Positions 54,097 to 63,585 of a DNA stretch of 64,000 bases are shown piece after piece. The position numbers and the translations under genes are program-made. Source of the stretch: a virus. The stretch is from positions 186,001 to 250,000 of IMG/VR virus record IMGVR_UViG_3300017991_005548. The stretch is one strand, 5' to 3'. Under the pieces are notes generated by a model. The model saw nothing but the letters and a program-made list of their open reading frames with translations, was not told where the DNA came from and did not search any database. Positions within the stretch are counted from its first letter, which is position 1. The number at the start of each line of letters is the position of its first letter.

Positions 54097-55932
54097 CTAA
54101 AATCTCATCCTAACAGTTACAGGTTCTGGAAGAGCAGGGTTCAGTCCATCAGTAGCAGAAGAAACAGCCCCTACTAAGCAATCAACTACATCATCTGTCT
54201 TCACATCTGCATTTTTATCTGGCAGAAGAGAAATTCCTCTTGCAATTCTTTTGAATTTTAAGTGTTGCATCTCTGCTAACATATATGAAGCATGTCCATC
54301 ATCATCATAAAGATAAATTTCAGGATTTGGTTGATACTCCATCATCATCTTCATATTTCTATATAATTTCTGTTTAACACTTCTGTTATATTGAATCTTT
54401 TGACAATTTACTCCATGACTCCTCAAAAACTGCAAACTGTGTACAGACTGAAAGTCATCATAAGTAACTCTCAATGGTCTAAAGATTTTGCAAATAGTTA
54501 GAACATCTCTATCAATCTCATGGAATTGTAATCCAATACCTGGAACTGGTTTCCAGATCCATACGCCAGCTAATTCAACCATCCATCTCTTTTCCCCCTG
54601 ATTGTTTCTATATTTCTTAGCGGCAATCAAAACCATACTGAAGTTATTTCCGCCATTGGCTGGATCAACATGAGCATAATAATTGTATCCTGGTGCTGGT
54701 TTGGCATGAGGGCCAAGATCTGCCCTTACACATCTTTCAAGCAATCCTTCCTCAAAATAGTTACCATAAATACCGCCACTAGCCCATTGAGCGCCATACT
54801 CAATAGCAAACATTTCTGGGTTACTCTCTCTATCACCAACCATCTCTTTGTTATAAAAATCAATATCATCATTTACACACCAAGTTGGCAACTGAAACGA
54901 TAAGATAGAATCATCTTCTAATGATCTTCGATACATATCATAGAAAATACCCATCCTATTGTTCGGTGATGATATCATCACTATTCGAGCCGCATTATAT
55001 TTGTAGAATTTAGATAATGATGGCTTTAATCTGTTGAAGAAATAGGTCCCTGTTACCTTACCACTCTCATCATAGAATGCAATCTCGTCAAACAGAATAA
55101 GAATAGCACTATATCCAGCAAGTGAGTCTGGATTACTATGACCACAAAGAAGTAGAATAGATCCCGCAACTTCAATGTCAACTCCCTGACTTTTCTTTTC
55201 TAAGTCAGAGTCAGTATACAAACGAATCTCCGAAGAAATTGATTTAGCGATTCGTCCTTTGAAAAAAGGAGAGTTTCTAATTCTAGCCTGAATCTGTCCA
55301 AACAAACGTCCAGCCTGAGATTGTGACAAGGCAACATTAATAATTGCAATTTCATCATCACTAGGTAGATTATAGTAGCTATGGGGATTACCCTCATTAA
55401 TAACTAGTAACTTGTACGCTTCATACACAGTTATGATTGAAGCCATCAAGGTTTTACTTCCACGTCTACCTAAGACAAGATGCAACATACTAAAATATTC
55501 AGGTCGTCTGTCTTCTGGCTTCTTCCCCTCATTTTCATCATTCCCCTTGGCCTTCTCATCGTGGAACCTGTCCATCTCGATCATTTTTTTGATAACCTCT
55601 TTGATGTTCCTTTCATAAGTAACACCTTCAAGAGTCTCATCTTCTTCATTACCGTAAAGCCACTCCCACTCTTCTTTATTGAGATGAAGGTCTTCATTTC
55701 CTATAGTGTTCTTGTAGAAGCACTTAAGGATAACTCTTTGGGAAGTCCAGAGATCAAGCTGATTCTCTTCTGATGGTAAGTTTAGGTAGTCTGGATGATC
55801 ACAAAACGTTATGATATCGACTATCTCTTTGTAACCCTTGTTCTTTTTCAGAATCGGGTTTTTGGTATTAATCTGAAGTATTGCTTCTTCAAGTGGATTA
55901 ATAGCTTTCTGCTTCTTCTGGCGACTCGACAT
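54097..55932 (-). CDS. terL: Terminase large subunit
   Basis: 611 residues from the ATG at 55932 (GGAGGAATATT upstream). The ATPase half has Walker A LVLGRRGSKTLMASII (about 150-165), Walker B AILILFDEIAFYDE (about 275-288) and the coupling motif RIVMISSPNNRMG. The nuclease half has HVDPANGGNNFSMVLIA (about 417-433, first Asp), VTYDDFQS and DVKTDDVVDCLVGAVS (C-terminal Asp pair). The enzyme cuts concatemeric DNA and pumps it into the prohead at the portal. No small subunit is evident nearby. The gene ends at TAG and overlaps the NHL gene by 35 bases. Confidence 0.95.
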   Translation of the reverse strand: MSSRQKKQKAINPLEEAILQINTKNPILKKNKGYKEIVDIITFCDHPDYLNLPSEENQLDLWTSQRVILKCFYKNTIGNEDLHLNKEEWEWLYGNEEDETLEGVTYERNIKEVIKKMIEMDRFHDEKAKGNDENEGKKPEDRRPEYFSMLHLVLGRRGSKTLMASIITVYEAYKLLVINEGNPHSYYNLPSDDEIAIINVALSQSQAGRLFGQIQARIRNSPFFKGRIAKSISSEIRLYTDSDLEKKSQGVDIEVAGSILLLCGHSNPDSLAGYSAILILFDEIAFYDESGKVTGTYFFNRLKPSLSKFYKYNAARIVMISSPNNRMGIFYDMYRRSLEDDSILSFQLPTWCVNDDIDFYNKEMVGDRESNPEMFAIEYGAQWASGGIYGNYFEEGLLERCVRADLGPHAKPAPGYNYYAHVDPANGGNNFSMVLIAAKKYRNNQGEKRWMVELAGVWIWKPVPGIGLQFHEIDRDVLTICKIFRPLRVTYDDFQSVHSLQFLRSHGVNCQKIQYNRSVKQKLYRNMKMMMEYQPNPEIYLYDDDGHASYMLAEMQHLKFKRIARGISLLPDKNADVKTDDVVDCLVGAVSSATDGLNPALPEPVTVRMRF

Positions 55933-56746
55933 AATATTCCTCCAATATATAAACACAACCATTGTCTGATGGACAAAAGGTCAGAATTTTATTTCCAACC
56001 TTATATATTTCAAACAAATGAGTCGCATCTCCTTCAGAGGAAAGCATATGCACAGTATTGTCACTTAAAAAGAAAAGTTTGTTCTTGACATAATATATGT
56101 CTTTTAGGTCTTTGCAGTCATCGATAATTGTGTACGTTGAGTTTTTTCGTATCCCCCTTAAGCAATTGTTACCACTGTCTGCAAAACAGACAGTTTTTCC
56201 CATTATTGCAACTCCAGTTGGTTTAGAAATCCTCGTATTTTTTAAATTTGATATTGAGAATCCAGCCTTACCACAACCTATAAGTGGAAAGGCGTTCTCC
56301 TCATTCATTATAAAGCATCTGTGACAATTTGTAGTGCTCCAGATGACTTGATTTTCTAATGAAGTTACATAAGTCCTTGAGTCGCTTCTTCCAAGGACTT
56401 TTCTTCTAAATTGTTTAGCACTGTTTTTTGAGATCAAATTCTCAAAATCCATCAACTCCAAATCGACTTTGTGAATTCGGCTACCACCTTCTGAAACTAT
56501 ATATAAACAATCATAACTGGAATTATAGCATATCGAACTGAAAGTTGAAAAGTCTGGCTTCTCAGTATATGTGAGTTCATAACGCCAATCAGGATTGCAG
56601 TCGCCATTATTCATCTTTCCTATGCCATCATCATGTAGGAAAAACAGATTATCCCCAACACAACAAAAATCCTTGATCTCGAAGTTGATCTCGAAATTTC
56701 GTTGTTTTCGGGTGGTAAGGTTCTTTTCTGTAAGTTTATAGATCAT
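55898..56746 (-). CDS. NHL-repeat beta-propeller protein
   Basis: 282 residues from the ATG at 56746; a TTG one codon upstream is an alternative. Repeats of about 40 residues end in paired strands: CYNSSYDCLYIVSEGGSRIHKVDL, ISKPTGVAIMGKTVCFADSGNNCLRGI (a clear NHL unit), DLKDIYYVKNKLFFLSDNTVHML, and a closing VGNKILTFCPSDNGCVYILEE. NHL propellers are protein- or RNA-binding platforms. It is unusual beside the terminase. It overlaps both neighbours (35 bases with the terminase gene, 11 bases with the gene upstream), so expression is coupled. Confidence 0.65.
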   Translation of the reverse strand: MIYKLTEKNLTTRKQRNFEINFEIKDFCCVGDNLFFLHDDGIGKMNNGDCNPDWRYELTYTEKPDFSTFSSICYNSSYDCLYIVSEGGSRIHKVDLELMDFENLISKNSAKQFRRKVLGRSDSRTYVTSLENQVIWSTTNCHRCFIMNEENAFPLIGCGKAGFSISNLKNTRISKPTGVAIMGKTVCFADSGNNCLRGIRKNSTYTIIDDCKDLKDIYYVKNKLFFLSDNTVHMLSSEGDATHLFEIYKVGNKILTFCPSDNGCVYILEEYYVESPEEAESY

Positions 56747-58103
56747 CAATGATTTCGAACTGATCTTCTACCATTCTACAAATGTGATTACCAAAGTTAA
56801 TATCAACTTCCAAATGATCACCAAATGGTATAACTTGGACAACATGTCCTGTTTGTTGATAATAGCTTTCCAAAGTTGGATCAGTGCAAACAACAATTGC
56901 GCCTTTTCCATTTTGGTAGTAATCCTGTTCAGAGTATTTTGATCCTGCTTCTTTCGTCATTGAAGATGGATTAACAAACCAAGCAGGTTTGTCTCCTTTA
57001 AAAGAAACAGTAAAAGTTGATGCCGCCTTAGATTCTTTATCTATTGTTTCGAAAGTAGGGCTTTCATAGGGAAAGTCTTTAGGTATGTCTGGTAAACTAC
57101 GTCCCTCTAAATGTAATACAGATGAATTGTCTCCTACACAGCAATGCCCTATCTTCTCCACAATTGGCTTCCAATATGCTTGATAGAACTCCAGGGAGTG
57201 ATATGGATACATATCCCTGATTTTGCCCCCAGGTCTTATGTCTTGCAAAAACAAATCTTTCCCAATATCTAATGCGATTACAATATCGTCACCATCAAAT
57301 AAATCAATACCATGGGAATGTTTTACCCATACTGCACTTGGATGATTATTTTCAACTGCTGAACAAGCACGTTTGCCATACTCATTCATCAACTCTTGGA
57401 TTGCATCAGCGTCGATGTCTCCCCAAGCATCTTGATAAGAAGTAAGAGATTGGGCTTGCTTTATTAAAGACTTAGATGAGGCCATCGGCATTTCCATTGG
57501 ATCGGCCATTGGCATCCCTCCCATCGGATCGGCCATCGGATCAGCCATTGGATCAGCCATTGGGACATCTTCCTCTTCTTCACTTTCTTTTTTGTCCTTG
57601 GCTAAATCCTCAGAATAATATTTGTGGACAAGTTCCTTTATTTTAGAAATAATTCCGTTCAGTCTTTCTTCGCTTTTTTCTTTATCTTCTTCTTCAGCGA
57701 GTTCATCTTCGTCCATGTTGTCTATCACAAACAAAATTTCACTAACAACAGCTTTTGCTTCGAAGTAATTTACTTTCTTCTGATTCTTATCCTCTTCATC
57801 CATGCCATCCGCCGTATCCACGAGACCATCATAAATTTCTTCATAATGATCTGCTAATCTCGTCTCTGCCGAAACATCTTCTACTAATGGCTTTTGCAAA
57901 TCCTCTATAGCGAATTTTTCTAAAGCGTCAATGTGATAAGAATGTTTCTCCGCAATTTGTTTGGCATCGCTATATGCTTCCCAGGCGTAACGATACAAAG
58001 GTTCTGAGAATTTTGTAAGGTTACTGTGATGGATGGATGAGAATTTGTTTATTGTAAAACAATATCTGTCTTTTATCTTGAAAACTTTAATGTGTTTGTT
58101 CAT
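56736..58103 (-). CDS. Virion-like protein with PMAD repeats and K-x-A junction
   Basis: 455 residues. A helical, acidic N-terminal part (1-185) is followed by a Met/Pro/Asp/Ala low-complexity segment (about 187-215, PMADPMADPMADPMGG type), the junction KSLIKQAQSLTS (about 218-229) and then a C-terminal domain (about 230-455) with KACSAVENNHPSAVWVKHSHGIDLFDGDDIVIALDIG-like strands. The junction again sits between two domains. Function unknown. It is the first gene after the reductase terminator. Confidence 0.65.
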   Translation of the reverse strand: MNKHIKVFKIKDRYCFTINKFSSIHHSNLTKFSEPLYRYAWEAYSDAKQIAEKHSYHIDALEKFAIEDLQKPLVEDVSAETRLADHYEEIYDGLVDTADGMDEEDKNQKKVNYFEAKAVVSEILFVIDNMDEDELAEEEDKEKSEERLNGIISKIKELVHKYYSEDLAKDKKESEEEEDVPMADPMADPMADPMGGMPMADPMEMPMASSKSLIKQAQSLTSYQDAWGDIDADAIQELMNEYGKRACSAVENNHPSAVWVKHSHGIDLFDGDDIVIALDIGKDLFLQDIRPGGKIRDMYPYHSLEFYQAYWKPIVEKIGHCCVGDNSSVLHLEGRSLPDIPKDFPYESPTFETIDKESKAASTFTVSFKGDKPAWFVNPSSMTKEAGSKYSEQDYYQNGKGAIVVCTDPTLESYYQQTGHVVQVIPFGDHLEVDINFGNHICRMVEDQFEIIDDL

Positions 58104-58115
58104 AGCTAAAACCTA

Positions 58116-58159
58116 AAAAAGGCTGTATCGTGTTTATTTCCACAAATACAGCCTTTTTA
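58116..58159 (-). terminator. Terminator after ribonucleotide reductase
   Basis: Stem AAAAAGGCTGTAT/ATACAGCCTTTTT with the T-run continuing on the minus strand. It follows the reductase stop codon by about 13 bases. Confidence 0.85.
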
Positions 58160-58171
58160 CCTTTTATATGA

Positions 58172-61100
58172 TTACGAGTCTTTTTCGCTTAGCTTCTCAC
58201 GTATGGATACTCCAAGTGCTCCGCTTTCACAATGACCGCCTGAGCAAGCGTCTCCAGCCCCGCCACCATAATTGTCTAAATTGCCATATTCATCTTCATA
58301 ACATCCTGACCAGTCAACATCAATATATGTTCTAGTCAGATCTAACCACTTCTTCCAGTTCGCGACATCTTTAAGGCAATATGTCATTTTTCTAACATCA
58401 CCTTCAAAATAGCGATCTGCAAATTGTTTTGCCCTTCTGACCCAATCCAATTTTTCTTTGTAGTTTTCTACATTATGGTTAAGCCAAGCTTCAAGTAGTT
58501 TGTCTGGAGAGTCAGGGGACAATCCTTCGTTTTTCCACTTGATCCCATTTGTTTCAAAATCTCTGGAGATCTTATTTCTTAAAGGATCAACATAGATAAT
58601 CTCTCCAATGCCAAGCAAACAATCACAAGCTTCCCAAAGATTGTCTTTAAATACTCTCAATCCGTCAACAATAAGACCGCTGGCGAATAAACTGCCATCC
58701 CCATACTCTCTGACGATCTCTGTGATGGTCATAACTGCCGTAAAAGGCGCTTGAGGGTAATCTTTGTCCCCAGACATAGGTAACATAGAAATTCCCGCAT
58801 AATACCTTCTATTGCGATAAATGTGGTTAGCAACATCATCCCATTCATGTGGCTTGATGTTAATAGTGTTTGATACATTATGTCTTAGCCAAGGATAAAT
58901 AGCCGTATCATGTCTTGTCCCTGACTCAACCCAATTCTGTTGAGTAAGCTTAACATTCTCAAGAAGAGTTATGGCACCGACCTGATTTTTGGTTTTGGCT
59001 CCATCAGGAACTTCGCATAAGAAGGTAATAACAACATCAGTGTTATTATTTGACCATACTGATTCTTCGATAGCATCTGGGTTATGTTTTTCAAAATATT
59101 TCAGCGGAGTCTCAAGTTTGTTTGCTTGAACTCTCCTGAAATATCTTTTGGCATGATGAGGATGAATCCCAGATGCAGTTCCCAAAACACAACTCGTAGA
59201 TCCAGCAGGCTTAACACATGTAGCTCTTGCACATAAATTGATGCCAAGTATTCCTGCAATCTTCTCATTAGTTTTAAGAATAAGTTTAGCACCCTTCCTT
59301 TGTAATGCAGGATCAAAGGCCATATCAGGATTATCTGCCATACCTGTCATAGAAACACCGAGAAGTGCCTCAAGCTTTACGATTTCCTGAGTGATGTTGC
59401 CCAAATAATGAAAGGTATCATACGAAGCTTGAATAGTGCCAATGATTGCCGCCGCTTTACAAGAGTCAAGAAAATCCTCTTCGGTTTTAACCTTCTTTAC
59501 ATTGATCTCACATAAATTGCAAAATTGCCATCCGCTAAGATATTCATTATTGTCCTGAGCGATAACAGCAGAGGCAAATTCTTTGCGGAATTGATCATTC
59601 AAAGGGAGCTTTGGGACCATGCCGATTTCAACACAGTTATGTACATAAACTCCGTTTCCATCGAACGCATGAACAACGGGAACAGTACAATCATATACTT
59701 TTTCAATCCCCTTACTCTCTTTAGAGGCAACTGTAGCTATGAATTTACTCTTATTTGGTTTTCTTTTATATTGACTCAACAAACTATCAAGTTTTTGAAT
59801 TTTATATGGTTCTGAAAACCCGATCCTATTTCTATAAACCCAAATAGATTCATTTGAAATAACAAGTTCATGGGCCGTTTGGCAAAAATAATCTTTTTTA
59901 CCACCTTTTCCGTCAGGCATTGGTTTAAAACCCTCACCTCTACGGTTTTTATAAACTTTAGACACAATACCAAGGCGGAGGAGCATCCTTTGTACAGTTT
60001 TTAAATTGTTAAGAGAGATGCTGTGTAAACGTATTGACATCCCCTTCTTTAAATCGCCCTGGACAGATCCATCTGCATCAAAATACCCCTGAAGGAACCC
60101 TCTATACATATCTGAAGAACTTCCCTCTATTTTACACCCTATCTCCTTTTCACCACGTTTTATTCCGTAGTATTCTGCCATCTTTTTTAACCCAGAAGAA
60201 TATAACCTTAATTTACCGACATTTGACGTTTGTTTTCCTCCTGTCATTTCTTTATATGTATGAAGTCCTGACATTTTTATTCTTTTGATAGCCATCTTCA
60301 TCATATGAGACCTTGACTCTCCCCAATAGTCAAGCAATGCACTATTTTTAGTAAAGGTTCCGTCCCCAAGCAAACTGCCCAACAACCAACCTTTATCAAA
60401 GGTTTCATGAAACCCTTCTCCCTTCCATGTAAGATTTTGGTGATTATGTAAAACTATTTGATCTCCAACGTTTAGGTCTTTCAGTTCAACCCAACCCTCT
60501 GGAGTCATTATCTGGTGATTACTGGTCGCCTCTATGCAAAATCCCTCTTTAGTTTCTAAACCAAAAAGCTCTTTTTCCCCAGTTTCAAACATCCCCTTTT
60601 TTGTAGTAGGATATACTTGACCATCAACTATTGCTCCAAACTGTTTGCCCAAAAGATTTTTTGCTTTCTTCGGGCCATGATCTGTCATAACCCAAGTGTC
60701 ACCACTAACACATGGATTATAAACGATGTCATTACTTTCTGCCCAAACGAAGCCTGGTTCACCAAATTCTTTGTTCAATTCAATGAATTTCATGAACTGC
60801 TCTTTGGAGGTTTCGCTTCGCACTAAAATAACAGAATTATTTGATCTTCCTCTTTGAGGATTCTCTTTGCGCCAAGCGCCAGTTTTGGCTTTTGCCATCT
60901 CTTCGTCTTCAGGAGAGAATAAACAAATAGATGCACTGCGGCGAATTCCACCAGACAAAACAGCATCAGAGGAATGCATCATGATATCATAAGCATCAAT
61001 TGGCCTAAGACAGTCACCAAACTTACAACATCTATTAAGCAGAACATTGATATTATATAGTGATATTTTCAGTCCATCTGGTCCAGGGGCCTTGCTTCCT

Positions 61101-61675
61101 GAGGAAATTGGAGCACCTTCTGGTCGAATTTGGGAAAAATCGAAGATCACTTCATATCCTTGATATTCTGGGAAAGGAACGTCATCTCCAATAAAAAATG
61201 AAGATAACAAAACCCCGACAGAATCGGCCCATCCTTCGATGCTGTCTGGGATTACGAAAGTCTTAGTCCCTTTAGTCGGGTTGGCTATGCCAGGAAGCTT
61301 CGCGACATGGTGGGTTTGAACTGAAAATCCGATTCCACAACCACAAAGTAAAAGGAACATACCTTCTTGAAAAAATCTTGGTCTGTCACAATACGAGACC
61401 GTACAATTGTATAACTTCTCATGCTTGTCTAGAATTGGTTTCCCCCCAAACTGCAATGCCCTTTGAGATCCAAGAACCCTTTTTCTTCGAACCATTCGTT
61501 CTGCGAAATCCATTTCTTCTTTTAATTGCTCACAAATCTCTGGCCCAAGCTTCTTTCGATGCATGTCAAATACTCTAGTGACTTGTTCTTCCCAAGTCTC
61601 TCGTCTTTTCATCTCAGGTAGGTATTTGGCATACTTCGAAAAACGTGTATATTCTTGAAGTGCTCTGACGGACAT
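58172..61675 (-). CDS. nrdJ: Class II (adenosylcobalamin-dependent) ribonucleotide reductase with intein
   Basis: 1167 residues, of which 322-680 are an intein, leaving an enzyme of about 808 residues. Extein landmarks: RALQFGGKPI, NCTVSYCDRPRFFQEGMFLLLCGCGIGFSVQ (active-site Cys in the first conserved block), SGGIRRSASICLF, FGEPGFVWAESNDIVYNP|CVEIGM (the radical Cys/Glu loop), ARATCVKPAGSTSCVLG, and a C-terminal Cys pair region CSGGHCESG. The enzyme makes deoxyribonucleotides using a B12-derived radical and needs no separate small subunit, in agreement with the lack of nrdB. AAGGAG precedes the start. Confidence 0.92.
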   Translation of the reverse strand: MSVRALQEYTRFSKYAKYLPEMKRRETWEEQVTRVFDMHRKKLGPEICEQLKEEMDFAERMVRRKRVLGSQRALQFGGKPILDKHEKLYNCTVSYCDRPRFFQEGMFLLLCGCGIGFSVQTHHVAKLPGIANPTKGTKTFVIPDSIEGWADSVGVLLSSFFIGDDVPFPEYQGYEVIFDFSQIRPEGAPISSGSKAPGPDGLKISLYNINVLLNRCCKFGDCLRPIDAYDIMMHSSDAVLSGGIRRSASICLFSPEDEEMAKAKTGAWRKENPQRGRSNNSVILVRSETSKEQFMKFIELNKEFGEPGFVWAESNDIVYNPCVSGDTWVMTDHGPKKAKNLLGKQFGAIVDGQVYPTTKKGMFETGEKELFGLETKEGFCIEATSNHQIMTPEGWVELKDLNVGDQIVLHNHQNLTWKGEGFHETFDKGWLLGSLLGDGTFTKNSALLDYWGESRSHMMKMAIKRIKMSGLHTYKEMTGGKQTSNVGKLRLYSSGLKKMAEYYGIKRGEKEIGCKIEGSSSDMYRGFLQGYFDADGSVQGDLKKGMSIRLHSISLNNLKTVQRMLLRLGIVSKVYKNRRGEGFKPMPDGKGGKKDYFCQTAHELVISNESIWVYRNRIGFSEPYKIQKLDSLLSQYKRKPNKSKFIATVASKESKGIEKVYDCTVPVVHAFDGNGVYVHNCVEIGMVPKLPLNDQFRKEFASAVIAQDNNEYLSGWQFCNLCEINVKKVKTEEDFLDSCKAAAIIGTIQASYDTFHYLGNITQEIVKLEALLGVSMTGMADNPDMAFDPALQRKGAKLILKTNEKIAGILGINLCARATCVKPAGSTSCVLGTASGIHPHHAKRYFRRVQANKLETPLKYFEKHNPDAIEESVWSNNNTDVVITFLCEVPDGAKTKNQVGAITLLENVKLTQQNWVESGTRHDTAIYPWLRHNVSNTINIKPHEWDDVANHIYRNRRYYAGISMLPMSGDKDYPQAPFTAVMTITEIVREYGDGSLFASGLIVDGLRVFKDNLWEACDCLLGIGEIIYVDPLRNKISRDFETNGIKWKNEGLSPDSPDKLLEAWLNHNVENYKEKLDWVRRAKQFADRYFEGDVRKMTYCLKDVANWKKWLDLTRTYIDVDWSGCYEDEYGNLDNYGGGAGDACSGGHCESGALGVSIREKLSEKDS
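59636..60712 (-). mobile_element. Intein with LAGLIDADG homing endonuclease
   Basis: 359 residues. It begins CVSGDTWVMTDHGPKK (Cys1, block A), has the block B-type TSNHQIMTPEGWVELKDLNVGD, and two LAGLIDADG motifs LLGSLLGDGTF and FLQGYFDADGS. It ends VYDCTVPVVHAFDGNGVYVHN followed by Cys of the extein. Splicing joins NP to CVEIGM, so the insertion point is directly before the conserved radical-loop Cys. Terminal Asn and +1 Cys are both present, so it should be able to splice. Confidence 0.93.
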
Positions 61676-61686
61676 AAAGTGTCTCC

Positions 61687-62907
61687 TTATTTCTCTATTA
61701 AATCTTCTACAAAACTACTGACAACTTCGAACATAAACTGCTTTACATCCCCCCTAAAGTCATCCACATCATCGATTGGTTGATCCAATCGTTTCAATAA
61801 CTCTCTCCCATCTTCAACAATGTCTTCTGTGTCATCAAACGTTTGCAGTTTTATCAGAGCATCTTTGATTTCATCATGCACTTGCAATCTCCAGGGTTCT
61901 TTGCGATAAATATCACTACAATTTAACAATCTCAAGTCATGAACTTGGTTTTTGTCTGAAAAATTTCTGGAGATATGATAGCTATGAGTTGTTGTGATGA
62001 TTTGACTATCCTCAAAACATCTTTTCATAGCCCTGATTAAAGGTAAATGTCTTCCACTTTCAACATGCATTTCTACATTATCTATTAGGATTATAGATGG
62101 GACGTATTCTAAATTCAAAAGAGAAGAAAATGTTTTCATGATTTTCCTCTCTCCATCGCTACATTCTTTATAGTGAATTGTTTCATTGGGTTTGTGTACG
62201 TAGAACCCGAACACATACTCTTTTTTAATTCTGGAGTTTCCGACAGAGAATTCCGTTTCTTCTTCTTCTATCTCAAATCCAGTTACAGCTTCAAACAATT
62301 CTTTGAAGATCACCCATTTACCTCTGTCCAATTGGAACTTTCTTAGCTCCTGATCAAATCGAGTGAAGTAACATAATCTCATTACGAGATTTCTGATTTT
62401 TTCAGGGTGTCCTTTCTTAAATCCCTCCTTAGTGAGTATAACTTCATAATCTCCCAAAGATGTCCCCAGAGTTGCCCTAATGCAGAAGTCGGCATCCCCA
62501 TAAACACCTGACTTATCCCCTCCTTCCACATGACGAACAGCCTTACCAAGTATGGATTTTAGACGAACTTCATCATATTGTTCGTAATTAGTAAAAAGGG
62601 AGTAAATAATTTCAAGGGTTGTTGACTTTCCACAGCCATTGGGTCCGATAAAACAGGCAAAATTGCTGGTTTCATCTTTATAAGTAAAGTCTATTAAGAA
62701 GTCATGGAAGATTTTATAGTCTCTTATGTAGAGACGCTTCACTTTGACGTAAGGAAAATCTTTCTCTGAGAAATTGGGCATAGCAGAAATGAGCTTCTGA
62801 AGGTCATCAGTGACATTTGTCTCATTGGTTACCTGATCTTCGGCACAATCAAACTCAGTTTTGTTCTCTATGAAAAAATCTTTACCTTTTGTCGTCACTT
62901 CGTCCAT
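61687..62907 (-). CDS. ABC/SMC-type ATPase (AAA_21/OLD-like)
   Basis: 406 residues. VKRLYIRDYKIFHDFLIDFTYKD (about 53-75) is the usual N-terminal strand set, Walker A is FIGPNGCGKSTTLEIIYSLF (about 84-103), the signature region is YKECSDGERKIMKTFSSLLN (about 244-263; SDGE in place of LSGGQ), Walker B is IILIDNVEMHVESGRHLP, and ITTTHSYHIS is the switch His. This is the RecF/OLD-type head. No TOPRIM nuclease domain follows. Roles include DNA repair, exclusion or packaging control. The ATG at 62907 follows GGAGG and overlaps the small gene upstream. Confidence 0.82.
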   Translation of the reverse strand: MDEVTTKGKDFFIENKTEFDCAEDQVTNETNVTDDLQKLISAMPNFSEKDFPYVKVKRLYIRDYKIFHDFLIDFTYKDETSNFACFIGPNGCGKSTTLEIIYSLFTNYEQYDEVRLKSILGKAVRHVEGGDKSGVYGDADFCIRATLGTSLGDYEVILTKEGFKKGHPEKIRNLVMRLCYFTRFDQELRKFQLDRGKWVIFKELFEAVTGFEIEEEETEFSVGNSRIKKEYVFGFYVHKPNETIHYKECSDGERKIMKTFSSLLNLEYVPSIILIDNVEMHVESGRHLPLIRAMKRCFEDSQIITTTHSYHISRNFSDKNQVHDLRLLNCSDIYRKEPWRLQVHDEIKDALIKLQTFDDTEDIVEDGRELLKRLDQPIDDVDDFRGDVKQFMFEVVSSFVEDLIEK

Positions 62908-63070
62908 ACTTGCCTCCGCATAACTTCTTTGTTACTGTTCTATCAATAATCATTCGTCGTTTTTCATATTCAGTTTCAGGTTCAGGTGCAGGTTTATTTT
63001 CTGTATTTACTCTTGCACCATCTGGCACATGGACATAGAATCCACCCAATTCATATTTTTCATCATTCAT
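62882..63070 (-). CDS. Small hypothetical protein
   Basis: 62 residues (MNDEKYELGGFYVHVPDGARVNTENKPAPEPE...), with a strand, a Pro/Glu linker and a basic C-terminus (TVTKKLCGGKYGRSDDKR). It overlaps the ABC-type ATPase start by 26 bases and begins four bases after the previous stop. The coupling suggests a partner of the ATPase. Family unknown. Confidence 0.6.
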   Translation of the reverse strand: MNDEKYELGGFYVHVPDGARVNTENKPAPEPETEYEKRRMIIDRTVTKKLCGGKYGRSDDKR

Positions 63071-63074
63071 TCTA

Positions 63075-63545
63075 TTACCAATCCAAAGATCTGAGTTCTT
63101 CAGTAAGTATTCTGGGCAGTAGACTTATGTGAAATTTAAATTTTGCAACATTTCCGAGAACTGTTACACCAAACTTTCTATGAGTTTTTGACGATATCGC
63201 CTCAATATAATCTTGTGCTTCTAATTTAGAGGTTAACTCTACAAATTGGCTGATATTCTCTCTTACCAAGAACTCTCCCAAGAAGTCGATCATGAAAGTG
63301 GAGAAGAACTCTTTCTCATATTTGATGTAGGTTTCTCTATCAAACCCCATATCATCCATGAATACTGAGAAAGTGATATCTTCGGTATCAATCGCTTCTT
63401 CATTTTCATTTTGAGACTGGACAAAAGAAAGAGATCTGATTTGAGGCTTCGTTTTTATAAAGCGCTCAATCATTTCTCGACAATGAAAACACTTGCCTCC
63501 ATTCGAGTCTTGAAACAACTTATTGTTTGTTTGCTCTTTATTCAC
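63075..63545 (-). CDS. Hypothetical protein
   Basis: 156 residues with a CFHC pair near the N-terminus (GGKCFHCREMIERFI), an acidic linker and a helical middle (DRETYIKYEKEFFSTFMIDFLGEFLVRE). It ends in a beta-helix-beta part (FGVTVLGNVAKFKFHISLLPRILTEEL). The arrangement resembles small baseplate or head proteins such as T4 gp26-like helpers, but no match can be claimed. A TATAATA box lies 40 bases upstream. Confidence 0.6.
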   Translation of the reverse strand: MNKEQTNNKLFQDSNGGKCFHCREMIERFIKTKPQIRSLSFVQSQNENEEAIDTEDITFSVFMDDMGFDRETYIKYEKEFFSTFMIDFLGEFLVRENISQFVELTSKLEAQDYIEAISSKTHRKFGVTVLGNVAKFKFHISLLPRILTEELRSLDW

Positions 63546-63585
63546 TTAATCTTGCCCTTGTTAGATTATGGTTATAAGCCTTTGA

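Noticed and set aside
61687-63545. Two-gene defence system (OLD/Gabija-like)
   Set aside because: The ATPase lacks a TOPRIM domain and the adjacent genes show no UvrD-like helicase or other nuclease motifs.
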